Assembly: GCA_002483265.1 (NCBI GenBank)
Contig: DLHO01000026.1
Coordinates: forward strand, 1-64,000
DNA from: Flavobacteriales bacterium UBA7666
GTDB taxonomy: Bacteria > Bacteroidota > Bacteroidia > Flavobacteriales_D > Crocinitomicaceae
DNA length: 64,000 nt
Direction: 5' to 3'
Positions 24,868-33,810 of this stretch are shown here, piece after piece. Positions within the stretch are counted from its first letter, which is position 1. Each line of letters opens with the position of its first letter. A model generated the notes under the pieces. That model was not told the DNA's origin. It searched no databases and saw only the letters and a program-made list of their open reading frames with translations. Position numbers and translations under genes: made by a program.

Positions 24868-26091
24868 ATGAAAGAATTGGATGTTTTGGTAATTGGAGCA
24901 GGAGCTGCCGGATGTTTTTCGGCGATCAAAGCTTCTGAAAACTTCAAGCATGCAAAAATTGCCATTCTGGAAAGAAGTTCTAAACCCTTAGCGAAAGTCA
25001 AGATTTCAGGTGGGGGAAGATGTAATGTGACCAACGTGATTTCTGAACCGGAAGAGCTATCCAAACATTATCCAAGAGGTGAGCGTTTCCTTAAAAAAGC
25101 CTTCTATCAGTTTTCAAGCACTGATATGAAAGCGTGGTTGGAAAGTAGAAATGTTCCGTTGAAATTGTATCCGGACGGATGTTATTTTCCGGTTAGTAAT
25201 GATTCTCAAACAATCATCGACTGCTTTTTGAATGAATTAAAGAAGAATGGGGTTCAGTTATTACTGAATCAGCGGGTTGAATCAGTGAGAAAATTGGACT
25301 CCGGATTATTTGAGGTTCAAACACCGGAAGAGACGTTCTGCTCCAAATCAGTCATTGTTACGACAGGAGGTCAGCCCAAAATTTCAGGCTTTGAATTATT
25401 GAAAGACTTCAATCTGAAAATCGTTCCTCCGGTACCATCGTTATTTACTTTCAATATGCCGAACGAACCGATCAAAGAATTGATGGGAATCGTTCAGGAA
25501 AATGCATTGGTCAAAATAATCGGAGAAAAATGGACTTCCAATGGACCATTACTAATCACACATTGGGGAATGAGTGGTCCGGCAGTTTTGAAATCATCCG
25601 CTTTTGGAGCCAGAATCTTCGAATCGAAAGCATATAAATCCCAAATTGCTGTGAATTGGACAGGTGAAGAGAATCAGGAAGTTGTGCGGGAAGTTATCAG
25701 TCAATTTGTAAAATCCAATAAATTAGTTGTAAATACCCCACTTTATGCCATAAAATCAAGATTATGGAACTATCTTGTGGAAAAAGCGGGGATTCCAAAT
25801 CAGTTCAAATGTTCGGAATTGACAGCAAGACATCAAAATAAATTAGTGGAAGTTTTGGTGAATGATTTGTATTCCATGGAAGGGAAAACAACCTTTAAAG
25901 AGGAGTTTGTAACTGCCGGTGGAGTCGATTTGAATGAAATCAATGTGCAAACGATGGAGTCTAAGAAAATTTCCGGACTCTTTTTTGCTGGTGAGACACT
26001 AGATATTGACGGTGTAACCGGAGGTTTTAATTTTCAAGCTGCATGGACAACTGCTGCAATTGCTGGAAAAAATGCATTACAAAATAAATAG
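24868..26091 (+). CDS. HI0933/YhiN-family flavoprotein
   Basis: A cytoplasmic FAD-binding oxidoreductase of 407 aa. The N-terminal dinucleotide motif DVLVIGAGAAGCFSAIKA is followed by the family hallmark LAKVKISGGGRCNVTN. The C-terminal EEFVTAGGVDLNEINVQTMESKKISGLFFAGETLDIDGVTGGFNFQAAW is the conserved FAD-closing segment. The family (YhiN/HI0933, TIGR00275) has no settled reaction. The -7 box 4 nt before the ATG implies a leaderless mRNA. It is followed after 3 bp by a small lipoprotein gene, so both form an operon. Confidence 0.93.
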   Translation: MKELDVLVIGAGAAGCFSAIKASENFKHAKIAILERSSKPLAKVKISGGGRCNVTNVISEPEELSKHYPRGERFLKKAFYQFSSTDMKAWLESRNVPLKLYPDGCYFPVSNDSQTIIDCFLNELKKNGVQLLLNQRVESVRKLDSGLFEVQTPEETFCSKSVIVTTGGQPKISGFELLKDFNLKIVPPVPSLFTFNMPNEPIKELMGIVQENALVKIIGEKWTSNGPLLITHWGMSGPAVLKSSAFGARIFESKAYKSQIAVNWTGEENQEVVREVISQFVKSNKLVVNTPLYAIKSRLWNYLVEKAGIPNQFKCSELTARHQNKLVEVLVNDLYSMEGKTTFKEEFVTAGGVDLNEINVQTMESKKISGLFFAGETLDIDGVTGGFNFQAAWTTAAIAGKNALQNK

Positions 26092-26094
26092 AAG

Positions 26095-26433
26095 ATGATT
26101 CGAATAGCTTTAATATTGGTTCTTGGATTGATGGTTTCATGCCACACACCTAAAAAAGTGGTGGAGGAACAGCCAAAAGTGGAAACTCCTCAAAAAACGG
26201 ATTATAGTAATGAAGGCTATTATCTTGGAGAAGTCCAAATGCTGGATTGTGGATTTGTTATTCAGGTTTTTTCTGGTGAAACGAAACACAAATACACTCC
26301 AACAAATTTAGATCCCAAGTTTCAGGTCGATAAATTGCGTTTAAAATTGAAGTTTAAAGCTTTGGATCAGAATGCTACAACCTGTTCAGAGTTTCAAACA
26401 ATTGAAATCAAAGAAGCGTTTGCAGTTCGCTAA
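26095..26433 (+). CDS. Small lipoprotein (112 aa)
   Basis: MIRIALILVLGLMVSC is a lipoprotein signal with Cys16 after VS. A Lys/Glu/Pro linker leads to a compact ~80-residue domain (GYYLGEVQMLDCGFVIQVFSG...KLRLKLKFKALDQ). Two later cysteines (DCGF and TCSEF) may pair. No family is recognised. Second gene of the flavoprotein operon; its stop abuts the stop of the convergent peptidase gene (26433/26434) with no gap. Confidence 0.75.
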   Translation: MIRIALILVLGLMVSCHTPKKVVEEQPKVETPQKTDYSNEGYYLGEVQMLDCGFVIQVFSGETKHKYTPTNLDPKFQVDKLRLKLKFKALDQNATTCSEFQTIEIKEAFAVR

Positions 26434-27372
26434 TTACAATTGATCCATCAAAACGCGGTACAATTCGATCATAGATTCGATGTCTTTCTTGTAAACTTTC
26501 TCTTTCGGAGTATGTACATTGTCTTCCGGAGCTCCAATGAAGCACCAATCGATAGGTAAATCTGATTTTTGAAGAACAGAACCGTCACTTCCGCCGGCAG
26601 ATTCAACTTCTAGCTGAAATTTTATTCCGGAATCGTTCGCAATCGAAATGATCTTGTTCAGGTATTTTCTTCTTGGCAACATACTGTCACGCATGGAAAC
26701 CGCAACTCCACCTTTGTGAATAACACCGTGAGTTACCCAGGTAATATCACAAATCAAAGCTTGAAATACATCGTAGTTATTCATCAAGTATTTTGCACAG
26801 GATCCAACAGAGTTTCCTCCGTGTTCTTCATAAGTAGAAAATACAATCGCTCCATTTTCCATTGTTTCAGCCAATTGCAGTGCGGTATAAACACCCAGAC
26901 GATTATCCAAATAAGGAGATTGAATGTATTCCTTCGTTTCTTTGAAATTAGGCTTAAATGAAAGTAGAGTTCCACGATCAATCGTACGTTCGCTGGATAA
27001 TTGTAAACGCTGTTGATTGTATTCGTTTTCAAAGATCATTAATTCACCTTCTACAATGCCCTGCGAATCGTTTCCTACCAGAATTGTTCCGTCAATATTT
27101 TTCGGTCCGCCAACACGAATCAATTCATTTTCATATACTACGGAATAACCAATCGTATCCATGTGAGCGTAAACCGCTGTTCGTGGATTTCCGAAAACAA
27201 GGATTAATGCATCCTGAAATCCGGTTCCATCAATAATGTGCGGTTTTGATTTCCATTGTCCGGAGTTTTTAAGAACATATTCTTTAATAAATGACTTGAT
27301 ACGTGATTCATCACTTGCGACTCCTTGAACGCTAATTAGATCCTGAAGTAATTGACTATTGGATAATTCCAT
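26434..27372 (-). CDS. M42-family metallo-aminopeptidase
   Basis: A two-metal exopeptidase-type hydrolase of 312 aa. Metal and catalytic blocks are visible in order: YAHMDTIGY (His70), SPYLDNRLGVY (bridging Asp), STYEEHGGNSVG (catalytic Glu pair), CDITWV, ESAGGSDG and the last ligand in EDNVHTPKEKV. M42 enzymes form large tetrahedral particles that trim oligopeptides in the cytoplasm. It lacks a signal peptide. Its start overlaps the end of yigZ by 17 bp, so it is translated from the same operon. Confidence 0.88.
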   Translation of the reverse strand: MELSNSQLLQDLISVQGVASDESRIKSFIKEYVLKNSGQWKSKPHIIDGTGFQDALILVFGNPRTAVYAHMDTIGYSVVYENELIRVGGPKNIDGTILVGNDSQGIVEGELMIFENEYNQQRLQLSSERTIDRGTLLSFKPNFKETKEYIQSPYLDNRLGVYTALQLAETMENGAIVFSTYEEHGGNSVGSCAKYLMNNYDVFQALICDITWVTHGVIHKGGVAVSMRDSMLPRRKYLNKIISIANDSGIKFQLEVESAGGSDGSVLQKSDLPIDWCFIGAPEDNVHTPKEKVYKKDIESMIELYRVLMDQL

Positions 27373-27988
27373 GATTTTCTATTCTGATATTTTTTTCCTC
27401 TGGTAGAAGGATGTTTAATTCTGCAAATTGCTCCAACAAGTTCATTTCTGAAACTGGTAATTGGATACTCAGTTTACAAGATAACTGAAAATCCTGATTG
27501 GTAATTTTTGCCGGACTGTTTTTTAAAATGCCCATTACTTGCGGCATTTCATTGTAATCGTAAAATAAAGTAATCAATATTTCATCTTCCTGTTCGATGA
27601 TCTCAGCACTTTCCAATGCTTCTTTGGCTGCCGTTCTGTATGCATTTATCAAGCCGCCAACACCCAAATTCACTCCGCCGTAATAACGTACAATGGCTAT
27701 CAAAATATTGGTAAGGTCGAATGATTGGATTTGACCAAGGATTGGTGCTCCGGCAGAATTGGAGGGTTCACCGTCATCACTTGCTCGGTATTTTTTCTTG
27801 TCACTACCCAAACGAAAAGCGGAACAAACATGCACAGCCTGATGATGTTCTTTTCGCAGGCGCTGGATGTGCTCTTTTATTTCTTCCTCTGTTTTACAAG
27901 GAATAGCAAATGCCAGAAACTTAGATCCTTTCTCTTTGTAGAATCCTTCACTTTGTTCTGTAATCGTTTTGAATTTGCTTTCCTGCAT
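27356..27988 (-). CDS. YigZ/IMPACT-family protein
   Basis: The start is set at ATG 27988 (MQESKFKTITEQSEGFYKEKGSKFLAFA, 210 aa), as a TACCTTTG -7 box lies 6 nt upstream. The N-terminal UPF0029/IMPACT fold carries KKKYRASDDGEPSNSAGAPILGQI and RYYGGVNLGVGGLINAYRTAAKEAL, both diagnostic. A smaller C-terminal alpha/beta domain follows. The bacterial proteins have no firmly assigned role; eukaryotic IMPACT acts on translational control. First gene of an operon with the M42 peptidase. Confidence 0.9.
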   Translation of the reverse strand: MQESKFKTITEQSEGFYKEKGSKFLAFAIPCKTEEEIKEHIQRLRKEHHQAVHVCSAFRLGSDKKKYRASDDGEPSNSAGAPILGQIQSFDLTNILIAIVRYYGGVNLGVGGLINAYRTAAKEALESAEIIEQEDEILITLFYDYNEMPQVMGILKNSPAKITNQDFQLSCKLSIQLPVSEMNLLEQFAELNILLPEEKNIRIENHGIIQ

Positions 27989-27994
27989 GAGTTG

Positions 27995-28002
27995 CAAAGG
28001 TA
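27995..28002 (-). promoter_or_regulatory. -7 box TACCTTTG for yigZ
   Basis: An exact consensus match ending 6 nt before the chosen ATG, again predicting a leaderless or nearly leaderless mRNA. Confidence 0.5.
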
Positions 28003-28163
28003 CGAAGAATGTCAATTAGGGGATTAGATGATAATAGAATTCACGATTAAATTTCGTGACTTTTATTTTGTTAATATATTGATTTTAAAATCATTAAATA
28101 TAAATCTGTTCGTATCTTTGGGAACACCCAAATTTTCGAATTCCCGAATATCTTTGAGGATAG

Positions 28164-28196
28164 AACAAAAATGGCCTCCGTTTCGGGAAGCCATTC
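28164..28196 (-). terminator. Terminator of dnaA
   Basis: On the minus strand AATGGC-TT-CCG-AAA-CGG-AG-GCCATT forms an interrupted stem followed by TTTTTGTT. It begins 8 bp past the dnaA stop. Confidence 0.7.
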
Positions 28197-28203
28197 TGAT
28201 ATA

Positions 28204-29634
28204 TTATTGAATAGTCAATTTCTTTTCCAGATCTTCCAGGTAAACCCGGAACTGTTTGTCCGTTTCAGAAAGATTGATCACCGTTCTACAAGCATGTAGT
28301 ACCGTTGCGTGATCTTTTCCACCACAATGAGCCCCAATACTAGCCAACGACGATTTGGTCATTTTCTTAGAGAAATACATGGAAATCTGACGAGCTTGAA
28401 CTACCTCACGCTTACGTGTTTTTGATTTCAACATTTCAATCGGTAAGTCAAAGTAATCACAAACTACTTTCTGGATATAATCGATAGAAACCTCACGAGC
28501 AGTGTTCTTCACAAACTTATCGATCATTTGTTTCGCTAAATCAAGCGTAATTGCTTTTTTGTTCAACGAAGCCTGAGCAAGTAATGAAGTCATTGCACCT
28601 TCCATTTCACGAATGTTTGTGTTGATGCTGTATGCCAAGTATTCAACAACCTCACGAGGAAGTTCGATCCCACTGCCATACATTTTCTTCTCCATGATAG
28701 CAATACGTGTTTCTAAATCCGGAGTAGAAAGATCTGCAGACAATCCCCATTTGAAACGAGACAACAAACGCTGTTCCATTCCTTGCATTTCAACAGGCGG
28801 TTTATCCGATGTTAAAATGATTTGTTTTCCATTTTGGTGTAAATGGTTGAAGATATGGAAGAATACGTCTTGCGTTTTTTCTTTTCCGGAGAAGAACTGA
28901 ACATCATCAATGATCAAAACATCGATCATTTGATAAAAGTGAATGAAATCATTCGTTGTTTGATTGCGAACTGCGTCAATAAACTGATGCGCAAACTTTT
29001 CAGAACTTACGTAAAGTACCGTTTTATTGGGGAATTGATTTTTAACACCAATACCGATTGAATGAGCTAAATGCGTTTTACCCAATCCAACTCCACCATA
29101 AATTAACAATGGATTGAAAGCTGTTCCTCCTGGTTTGTTTGCTACAGCATAACCCGCAGAACGAGCAAGTCTGTTACAATCACCCTCTACGAAATTTTCG
29201 AATGAATATGCAGGATTCAAGTTTGAATCAACATTCACCTTCTTTAATCCGGGAATGATAAATGGATTCTTGATCGGATTGTCGCTAATGTTCAAAGGCA
29301 TGTTTACAGGTGCATTCTTCACCGCTTTCTTATTGGAAGCAGGAAGTTTAACCGTGTAAGGATTTGAATTGCTGGCAGAATTTTCCATAACAATACTGTA
29401 TTCCAAATGCCCTTCTTGGCCGAGCTCTTTTTTAATTACCTTTTTCAATAAAGTAATGTAGTGCTCTTCCAACCATTCGTAAAAAAAGTGAGATGGAACT
29501 TGTATTGTCAGAATGTTGTTTTCAAGCTTTACCGGAACAATCGGTTCAAACCAAGTTTTATAAGCTTGGATTGGCAAATTATCTTTGATAACTTTCAGAC
29601 AGGAATTCCAAATAGCGTCATGGTTGGCACTCAT
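28204..29634 (-). CDS. dnaA: Chromosomal replication initiator protein DnaA
   Basis: It binds DnaA boxes and opens the origin. The four-domain layout is clear: helical domain I (DAIWNSCLKVIKDNLPIQAYKTWF), a variable linker (about residues 95-150), AAA+ domain III with Walker A YGGVGLGKTHLAHSIG and Walker B VLIIDDVQFFSG plus sensor region RLLSRFKWGL, and domain IV with the DNA-binding signature HCGGKDHATVLHACRTV. 476 aa is typical. No dnaN, recF, gyrB or rpmH neighbour is present, and no DnaA-box cluster was found in the flanks, consistent with the dispersed dnaA loci of this phylum. Confidence 0.97.
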   Translation of the reverse strand: MSANHDAIWNSCLKVIKDNLPIQAYKTWFEPIVPVKLENNILTIQVPSHFFYEWLEEHYITLLKKVIKKELGQEGHLEYSIVMENSASNSNPYTVKLPASNKKAVKNAPVNMPLNISDNPIKNPFIIPGLKKVNVDSNLNPAYSFENFVEGDCNRLARSAGYAVANKPGGTAFNPLLIYGGVGLGKTHLAHSIGIGVKNQFPNKTVLYVSSEKFAHQFIDAVRNQTTNDFIHFYQMIDVLIIDDVQFFSGKEKTQDVFFHIFNHLHQNGKQIILTSDKPPVEMQGMEQRLLSRFKWGLSADLSTPDLETRIAIMEKKMYGSGIELPREVVEYLAYSINTNIREMEGAMTSLLAQASLNKKAITLDLAKQMIDKFVKNTAREVSIDYIQKVVCDYFDLPIEMLKSKTRKREVVQARQISMYFSKKMTKSSLASIGAHCGGKDHATVLHACRTVINLSETDKQFRVYLEDLEKKLTIQ

Positions 29635-30064
29635 TTAGCAGGGTATTTAAATGTTTATAATAATATGTTAATAAAAAAATAATCGACGTAATAGATTCAC
29701 AGCTCAAGCGTTAAGCCCTCGAATTTTTAAGTGAACAAAGATTCTCATAAAAAAGTGAAAAAAAAAGTCGTTTGGGGGTTGATTATTTGAAAAGTTTTGC
29801 TTTGTATTGAAGTAATCCTTTAACATATGCTTTTAATTATCTTAAAACGGACTGATTGTTCGATGAATATCCAAATTTTATAGCTAAATGTTAAATTTTT
29901 ATATTTAAATGAAAAAAATGTCTGCTTTCAAAGGTAGTAATTTCGATCCCGATAACTCGGAATTAATATAGCCGAAATATACTTTTTAATGCGTTTATTT
30001 TCTAACTCAAAATCTGAAAAATAGTTACGACATTTAACCGGATTTATTTAGAACTTGAAATTTC
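29635..30064. other. 430-bp A+T-rich gene-free region between dnaA and the thioesterase gene
   Basis: Divergent promoter region. I looked for TTATNCACA-type DnaA boxes and found none convincing, and no TAnnTTTG box is well placed for either gene. It shows long A/T tracts and no strong hairpin. No short ORF here is credible. Confidence 0.6.
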
Positions 30065-30481
30065 ATGAAAACTTCATTTGAATTCCCAACAAAGGTGCGT
30101 GTGAGATATGGTGAAACGGATCAGATGGGCTATTGCTATTACGGAAATTATGCGGCGTATTTTGAAGTTGGAAGGGTAGAAGCGATGCGATCGCTTGGGA
30201 TGAGTTACCGCGAATTGGAAGAAAGTGGCGTAATGCTACCTGTAAGTCATTTTGAAGTAGATTATTTCAAGCCGGCTTTGTATGATGATGAATTAACTAT
30301 CGTTACTGCAATTACAGAATTGAAAGGTCCGCGTTTGTTTTTTGAATATACACTTTATAACGAGAAGCAGGAATGTATAAGCAAAGCGAAAACTACCTTG
30401 GTTTTTGTTTCGAAAGAAAATATGAGACCGATTGCCCCTCCCAGCGCTTTTGTTGAATTAATGGAAAAACACCATGTTTGA
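30065..30481 (+). CDS. Acyl-CoA thioesterase, YbgC/4HBT hotdog family
   Basis: A hotdog-fold hydrolase of acyl-CoA thioesters, 138 aa. The segment VRYGETDQMGYCYYGNYAAYFEVGRVEAMRSLGMSYRELEESG contains the 4HBT active-site Asp (ETDQMG) and the conserved helix. FFEYTLYNEKQECISKAKTTLVFV is the expected C-terminal strand pair. Substrate chain length cannot be read from the sequence. The stop overlaps the start of the following arginase-family gene by 8 bp, so the two are co-translated, although a metabolic link is not obvious. Confidence 0.9.
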   Translation: MKTSFEFPTKVRVRYGETDQMGYCYYGNYAAYFEVGRVEAMRSLGMSYRELEESGVMLPVSHFEVDYFKPALYDDELTIVTAITELKGPRLFFEYTLYNEKQECISKAKTTLVFVSKENMRPIAPPSAFVELMEKHHV

Positions 30482-31475
30482 ATCGACTTACTTTAAATTA
30501 CAGTTGCCTGAAGAGGCACATTTGAAAGCTTGGCTCACGGAAAGAGATGGTGAAATTAGGATAGGACAGAATGTGTTATACCGCTCGTCCGCTGTGGCGG
30601 AAGGGAAGACGGATAGCTGGAAAGAGAAGAAGTTTCACATTCTTGGAATTAAAGAGGATGTTGGCCCAAGATTGAATGCCGGAAAAGGTGGTTCTCATGC
30701 CGCTTTTGAATCTTTTATTTCACGTTTTCTGGGAGTTCAGTCTAATCAGTTTTTAAATGGAAACTCAATCTGCATTCATGGATTTATTGATTCAAAAGAA
30801 TCGATCGACGCGATTTCTCACATGCATGTAGACGATCTGGATTATTTGGTTTCGATCTGGGTGAAGGAGGTGGTGGATTGTGGAGGTATTCCAATCGTAA
30901 TTGGTGGTGGACATAATAATGCGTATCCAATTATCAAAGGAGTTTCTGAATCTAAAAGTTTGGCAATATCAGTAGTGAATTTAGATCCACATGCAGATAC
31001 ACGTGCAATGGAAGGAAGGCACTCCGGAAATCCATTCTCCTACGCATATGAATATGGATTTTTAGGGCATTACTCTGTTCTGGGTTTGCATGAATCCTAT
31101 AACAATCAGTTTATTTTGGATCACCTGCATGAAATGAATGCCTTTTTCACTTTTTATGAATCTTGGTTAGAGAAGCCGTTTAAATTTCAGGCTGATATCG
31201 ATAAAGTCTACGATTCCCATTTTCAAACTGTGATGGGAGTAGAGTTAGATATGGATTCAATCGCATACATGCCTTCAAGTGCATTTACCCCTTCAGGAGT
31301 TACAGTTGATCAGGCTCGGATCTATGTGCGGAAAATGGCTTCACTTGAACAAGTATGTTACTTGCATTTGCCGGAAGCGGCTCCTAAAAATGAAACGGAT
31401 GAGATGATCGTTGGGAAGACTCTGACATATTTGGTGACAGATTTTGTGAAAGAGTATCAAAAACATCATCATTAA
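30474..31475 (+). CDS. Formimidoylglutamase-like arginase-family hydrolase
   Basis: A ureohydrolase-superfamily enzyme of 333 aa. Dinuclear metal-binding motifs are GGGHNNAYP, NLDPHADTR and ELDMDSI, in the usual order. In the middle motif DPHADTR followed by GRHSGNPFSYA is characteristic of the Bacteroidota formimidoylglutamase (HutG-like) branch, which splits N-formimidoyl-glutamate to glutamate and formamide in histidine breakdown; no other hut gene is in the window, so arginase or agmatinase activity remains possible. Overlaps the thioesterase gene by 8 bp. Confidence 0.82.
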   Translation: MFESTYFKLQLPEEAHLKAWLTERDGEIRIGQNVLYRSSAVAEGKTDSWKEKKFHILGIKEDVGPRLNAGKGGSHAAFESFISRFLGVQSNQFLNGNSICIHGFIDSKESIDAISHMHVDDLDYLVSIWVKEVVDCGGIPIVIGGGHNNAYPIIKGVSESKSLAISVVNLDPHADTRAMEGRHSGNPFSYAYEYGFLGHYSVLGLHESYNNQFILDHLHEMNAFFTFYESWLEKPFKFQADIDKVYDSHFQTVMGVELDMDSIAYMPSSAFTPSGVTVDQARIYVRKMASLEQVCYLHLPEAAPKNETDEMIVGKTLTYLVTDFVKEYQKHHH

Positions 31476-31492
31476 TTCGTAATATTGGGTTT

Positions 31493-33733
31493 GTGGCTGC
31501 ACTCCGAGATATTACCTCCAATTCAATTCAATTCCTAAGGGTTTTTTTTCCCTTCGTCTTATTAGCTCATCATTTGAAGCATAATTTGCTGGGATTCTTC
31601 TATTGGGTTTTCTTTTTTTTACTAATCTCCGATAAAGTTGGGGTTGGTTTCGGATTGTCTTATTTGTTTTTATCTCCCGAATATCAAGGTGACACAAGTT
31701 TTTTTTCATTCCTGTTGATTGGTTTTGCATTTGGTGGATTGACAATGGCTTTTCATTCTTATTCTTACATGCGGTTAGCTTCACGCTTTCCCTTTCTGGC
31801 AATGGTCAACAAACCCTTTGTTCGGTTTTGTATCAATAACAGCATCATTCCAACAGCTTTCATTGTCTTTTTTATCATCCGGGTTGTTCGTTTTCAGCGC
31901 ATGGAAGAGTTTGAGTCCTGGTTGAATGTTTTTCTTTTCGTTTTCGGGTTTTTAGTAGGCTTTTTCCTTTTTGTGGGAGTTGCACTGCTTTATTTCTTCC
32001 CGATCAACAAGAATTTGTTTGAGTTGAAGCGTTACGATGAAGATAAATCGGTTCGGACTGTACGATGGATGCGTTTCGGAAAGCGAAATCGAATCAGGGT
32101 GAAAGGGACTAACAGACAGCGCTTGTATTGGTATATTGGAAGAGGTTTAAGAGTTCAGCAATGCCGTTCTACAAAGCATTATGCCCAATCCTTACTTCAA
32201 TCCGTTTTTGATCAGAATCGGATTTCCACAACTGTTTTTGAGATCACCACAATTCTCACCTTTATCCTGATTGGTTTGTTTGGTGGAAAAACGTTTTTAG
32301 ATGTACCTGCTGGTGTAAGTGTGGTTTTACTCATGACAATTATATTGATGTTATTGAGTGCACTTCTATCTTGGTTAAGAGTTTGGGCTTATCCGGTCCT
32401 TATTTTGTGTTTCCTTTTGATGAATTATTTGTCCAAAACGGTTGATCTATTCAAGTTTCAGACTCAGGCATATGGGCTGTCCTATGACCGACCGGCTGTT
32501 TATTCCGATTCGACGATTTATGAAATGAGCAAGAATGGAAAGGTTCGTGCCGATGATTACAACAATTACATTTCATATTTGGAAAACTGGAAGAAGCAAA
32601 CCGGAGAAGAAAAGCCCTTATTAGTTGTTGTAAATACTTCTGGTGGAGGTTCCAGAAGTGCTTCATGGGTTTTTCAGGTTCTTCGGGTATGCGATTCAAT
32701 TAGTAATTTCAAATCGTCGAAACACATAGCAATGATAACAGGTGCGTCCGGAGGGACGGTTGGGGCTTCGTATTACCGCTCACTTTTATTGGAAAATTAT
32801 CAAACCAAGAAAGTGAAATTTAATGACAAGAAATACTTTGAGGAAATTTCACAAGACTTACTCAATAAACTCTCGTTTGCGGCATCTACAAATGATTTAT
32901 TTTTCCGTTATCAATCCTCCTTTGAAGATTCTGAATACAGTTATGATCGGGCTATGGCTTTTGAATCTGATTTGAATGAAAATACCGGACAGCGCCTGAA
33001 TAAACCCTTGAGATATTACCGGGCATTTGAAAAGAAAGGAATTATTCCCAATTTGATTTTAACGCCCACAGTTGTAAACGATGCAAGACGGATTATGATC
33101 TCATCTCTTGGTCTGAGCTTTTTGATGGATTCTGCTTCACCTGCTCCGGAAACCAATCGTGTTCAGGAGAATATTGATATTCATTTACTATTGAAAAATC
33201 AGCACTCGCAAAAATTGCGTTTGTCTTCTGCTTTGCGAATGAATGCTTCATTTCCATATGTACTTCCGATGACCAGTTTGCCCACTGTTCCTGAAATCCA
33301 AGTGATGGATGCCGGCGCCAGGGATAATTTCGGAACCAAAATCACGATTCAGTGGTTGATGCGATTAGAATCTTGGATTAGTAAAAATACGAGCGGTGTA
33401 GTGATCCTTCAGATTCGTGATAATAAACGGATCATGTATAATGAGCAAACCCACCCTTTTGGGCTTTTTGATAAGTTCACGGCTCCGGTTTCGAATGTAT
33501 TTACCAATTTTCCACGAATTCAAGATTATGATCAGGATGAATTGCTTCGAGTGATCACGGATAAGTATCGTGTACCTATCCAAACGATAAATATGAATTT
33601 AAGAGAGTTGCAAAAAGATCGAATCAGTCTTTCCTGGCATTTAACCAAACACGAAAAACTAAAAGTCCTCGCAGCAATTAAACGTTCTTCAAACGTAAAA
33701 GAATTCGAAAAGTATCGGAAACTGTTGAATTGA
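31493..33733 (+). CDS. Polytopic membrane protein with C-terminal patatin-like domain (746 aa)
   Basis: The first ~320 residues hold several hydrophobic helices (for example FPFVLLAHHLKHNLLGFFYW, WLNVFLFVFGFLVGFFLFVG). The C-terminal half is patatin-like: oxyanion segment NTSGGGSRSAS (about residue 380), nucleophile elbow GASGG with Ser419, and the second catalytic motif DAG with Asp606 in MDAGARDNFG. Predicted activity is lipid acyl hydrolysis at the membrane. The start is GTG, 17 bp after the arginase-family gene, so it may belong to that operon. The fusion is not the common bacterial patatin layout. Confidence 0.8.
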   Translation: MAALRDITSNSIQFLRVFFPFVLLAHHLKHNLLGFFYWVFFFLLISDKVGVGFGLSYLFLSPEYQGDTSFFSFLLIGFAFGGLTMAFHSYSYMRLASRFPFLAMVNKPFVRFCINNSIIPTAFIVFFIIRVVRFQRMEEFESWLNVFLFVFGFLVGFFLFVGVALLYFFPINKNLFELKRYDEDKSVRTVRWMRFGKRNRIRVKGTNRQRLYWYIGRGLRVQQCRSTKHYAQSLLQSVFDQNRISTTVFEITTILTFILIGLFGGKTFLDVPAGVSVVLLMTIILMLLSALLSWLRVWAYPVLILCFLLMNYLSKTVDLFKFQTQAYGLSYDRPAVYSDSTIYEMSKNGKVRADDYNNYISYLENWKKQTGEEKPLLVVVNTSGGGSRSASWVFQVLRVCDSISNFKSSKHIAMITGASGGTVGASYYRSLLLENYQTKKVKFNDKKYFEEISQDLLNKLSFAASTNDLFFRYQSSFEDSEYSYDRAMAFESDLNENTGQRLNKPLRYYRAFEKKGIIPNLILTPTVVNDARRIMISSLGLSFLMDSASPAPETNRVQENIDIHLLLKNQHSQKLRLSSALRMNASFPYVLPMTSLPTVPEIQVMDAGARDNFGTKITIQWLMRLESWISKNTSGVVILQIRDNKRIMYNEQTHPFGLFDKFTAPVSNVFTNFPRIQDYDQDELLRVITDKYRVPIQTINMNLRELQKDRISLSWHLTKHEKLKVLAAIKRSSNVKEFEKYRKLLN

Positions 33734-33740
33734 AAATGTC

Positions 33741-33810
33741 ACTTCGACTCCGCTCAGTGTCCTTTTGAGTATTTTTTTGTTCGTCCACGGTGACTGAGCG
33801 GAGTCGAAGT
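33741..33810. repeat. 18-bp inverted repeat of the CTTCGACTCCGCTCAG type
   Basis: Perfect arms ACTTCGACTCCGCTCAGT (33741-33758) and its complement (33793-33810) flank a 34-nt loop containing a T-run. The right arm abuts the stop codon of the minus-strand gene. A degenerate relative lies at 40749-40812. This is a dispersed repeat that may also end both converging transcripts. Confidence 0.75.

Noticed and set aside
28843..29061. Plus-strand frame opposite dnaA
   Set aside because: It is antisense to the strongly conserved AAA+ domain of dnaA and has no independent support.
29635..30064. Possible oriC next to dnaA
   Set aside because: No cluster of TTATNCACA-like boxes and no typical origin neighbours; A+T richness alone is not enough.
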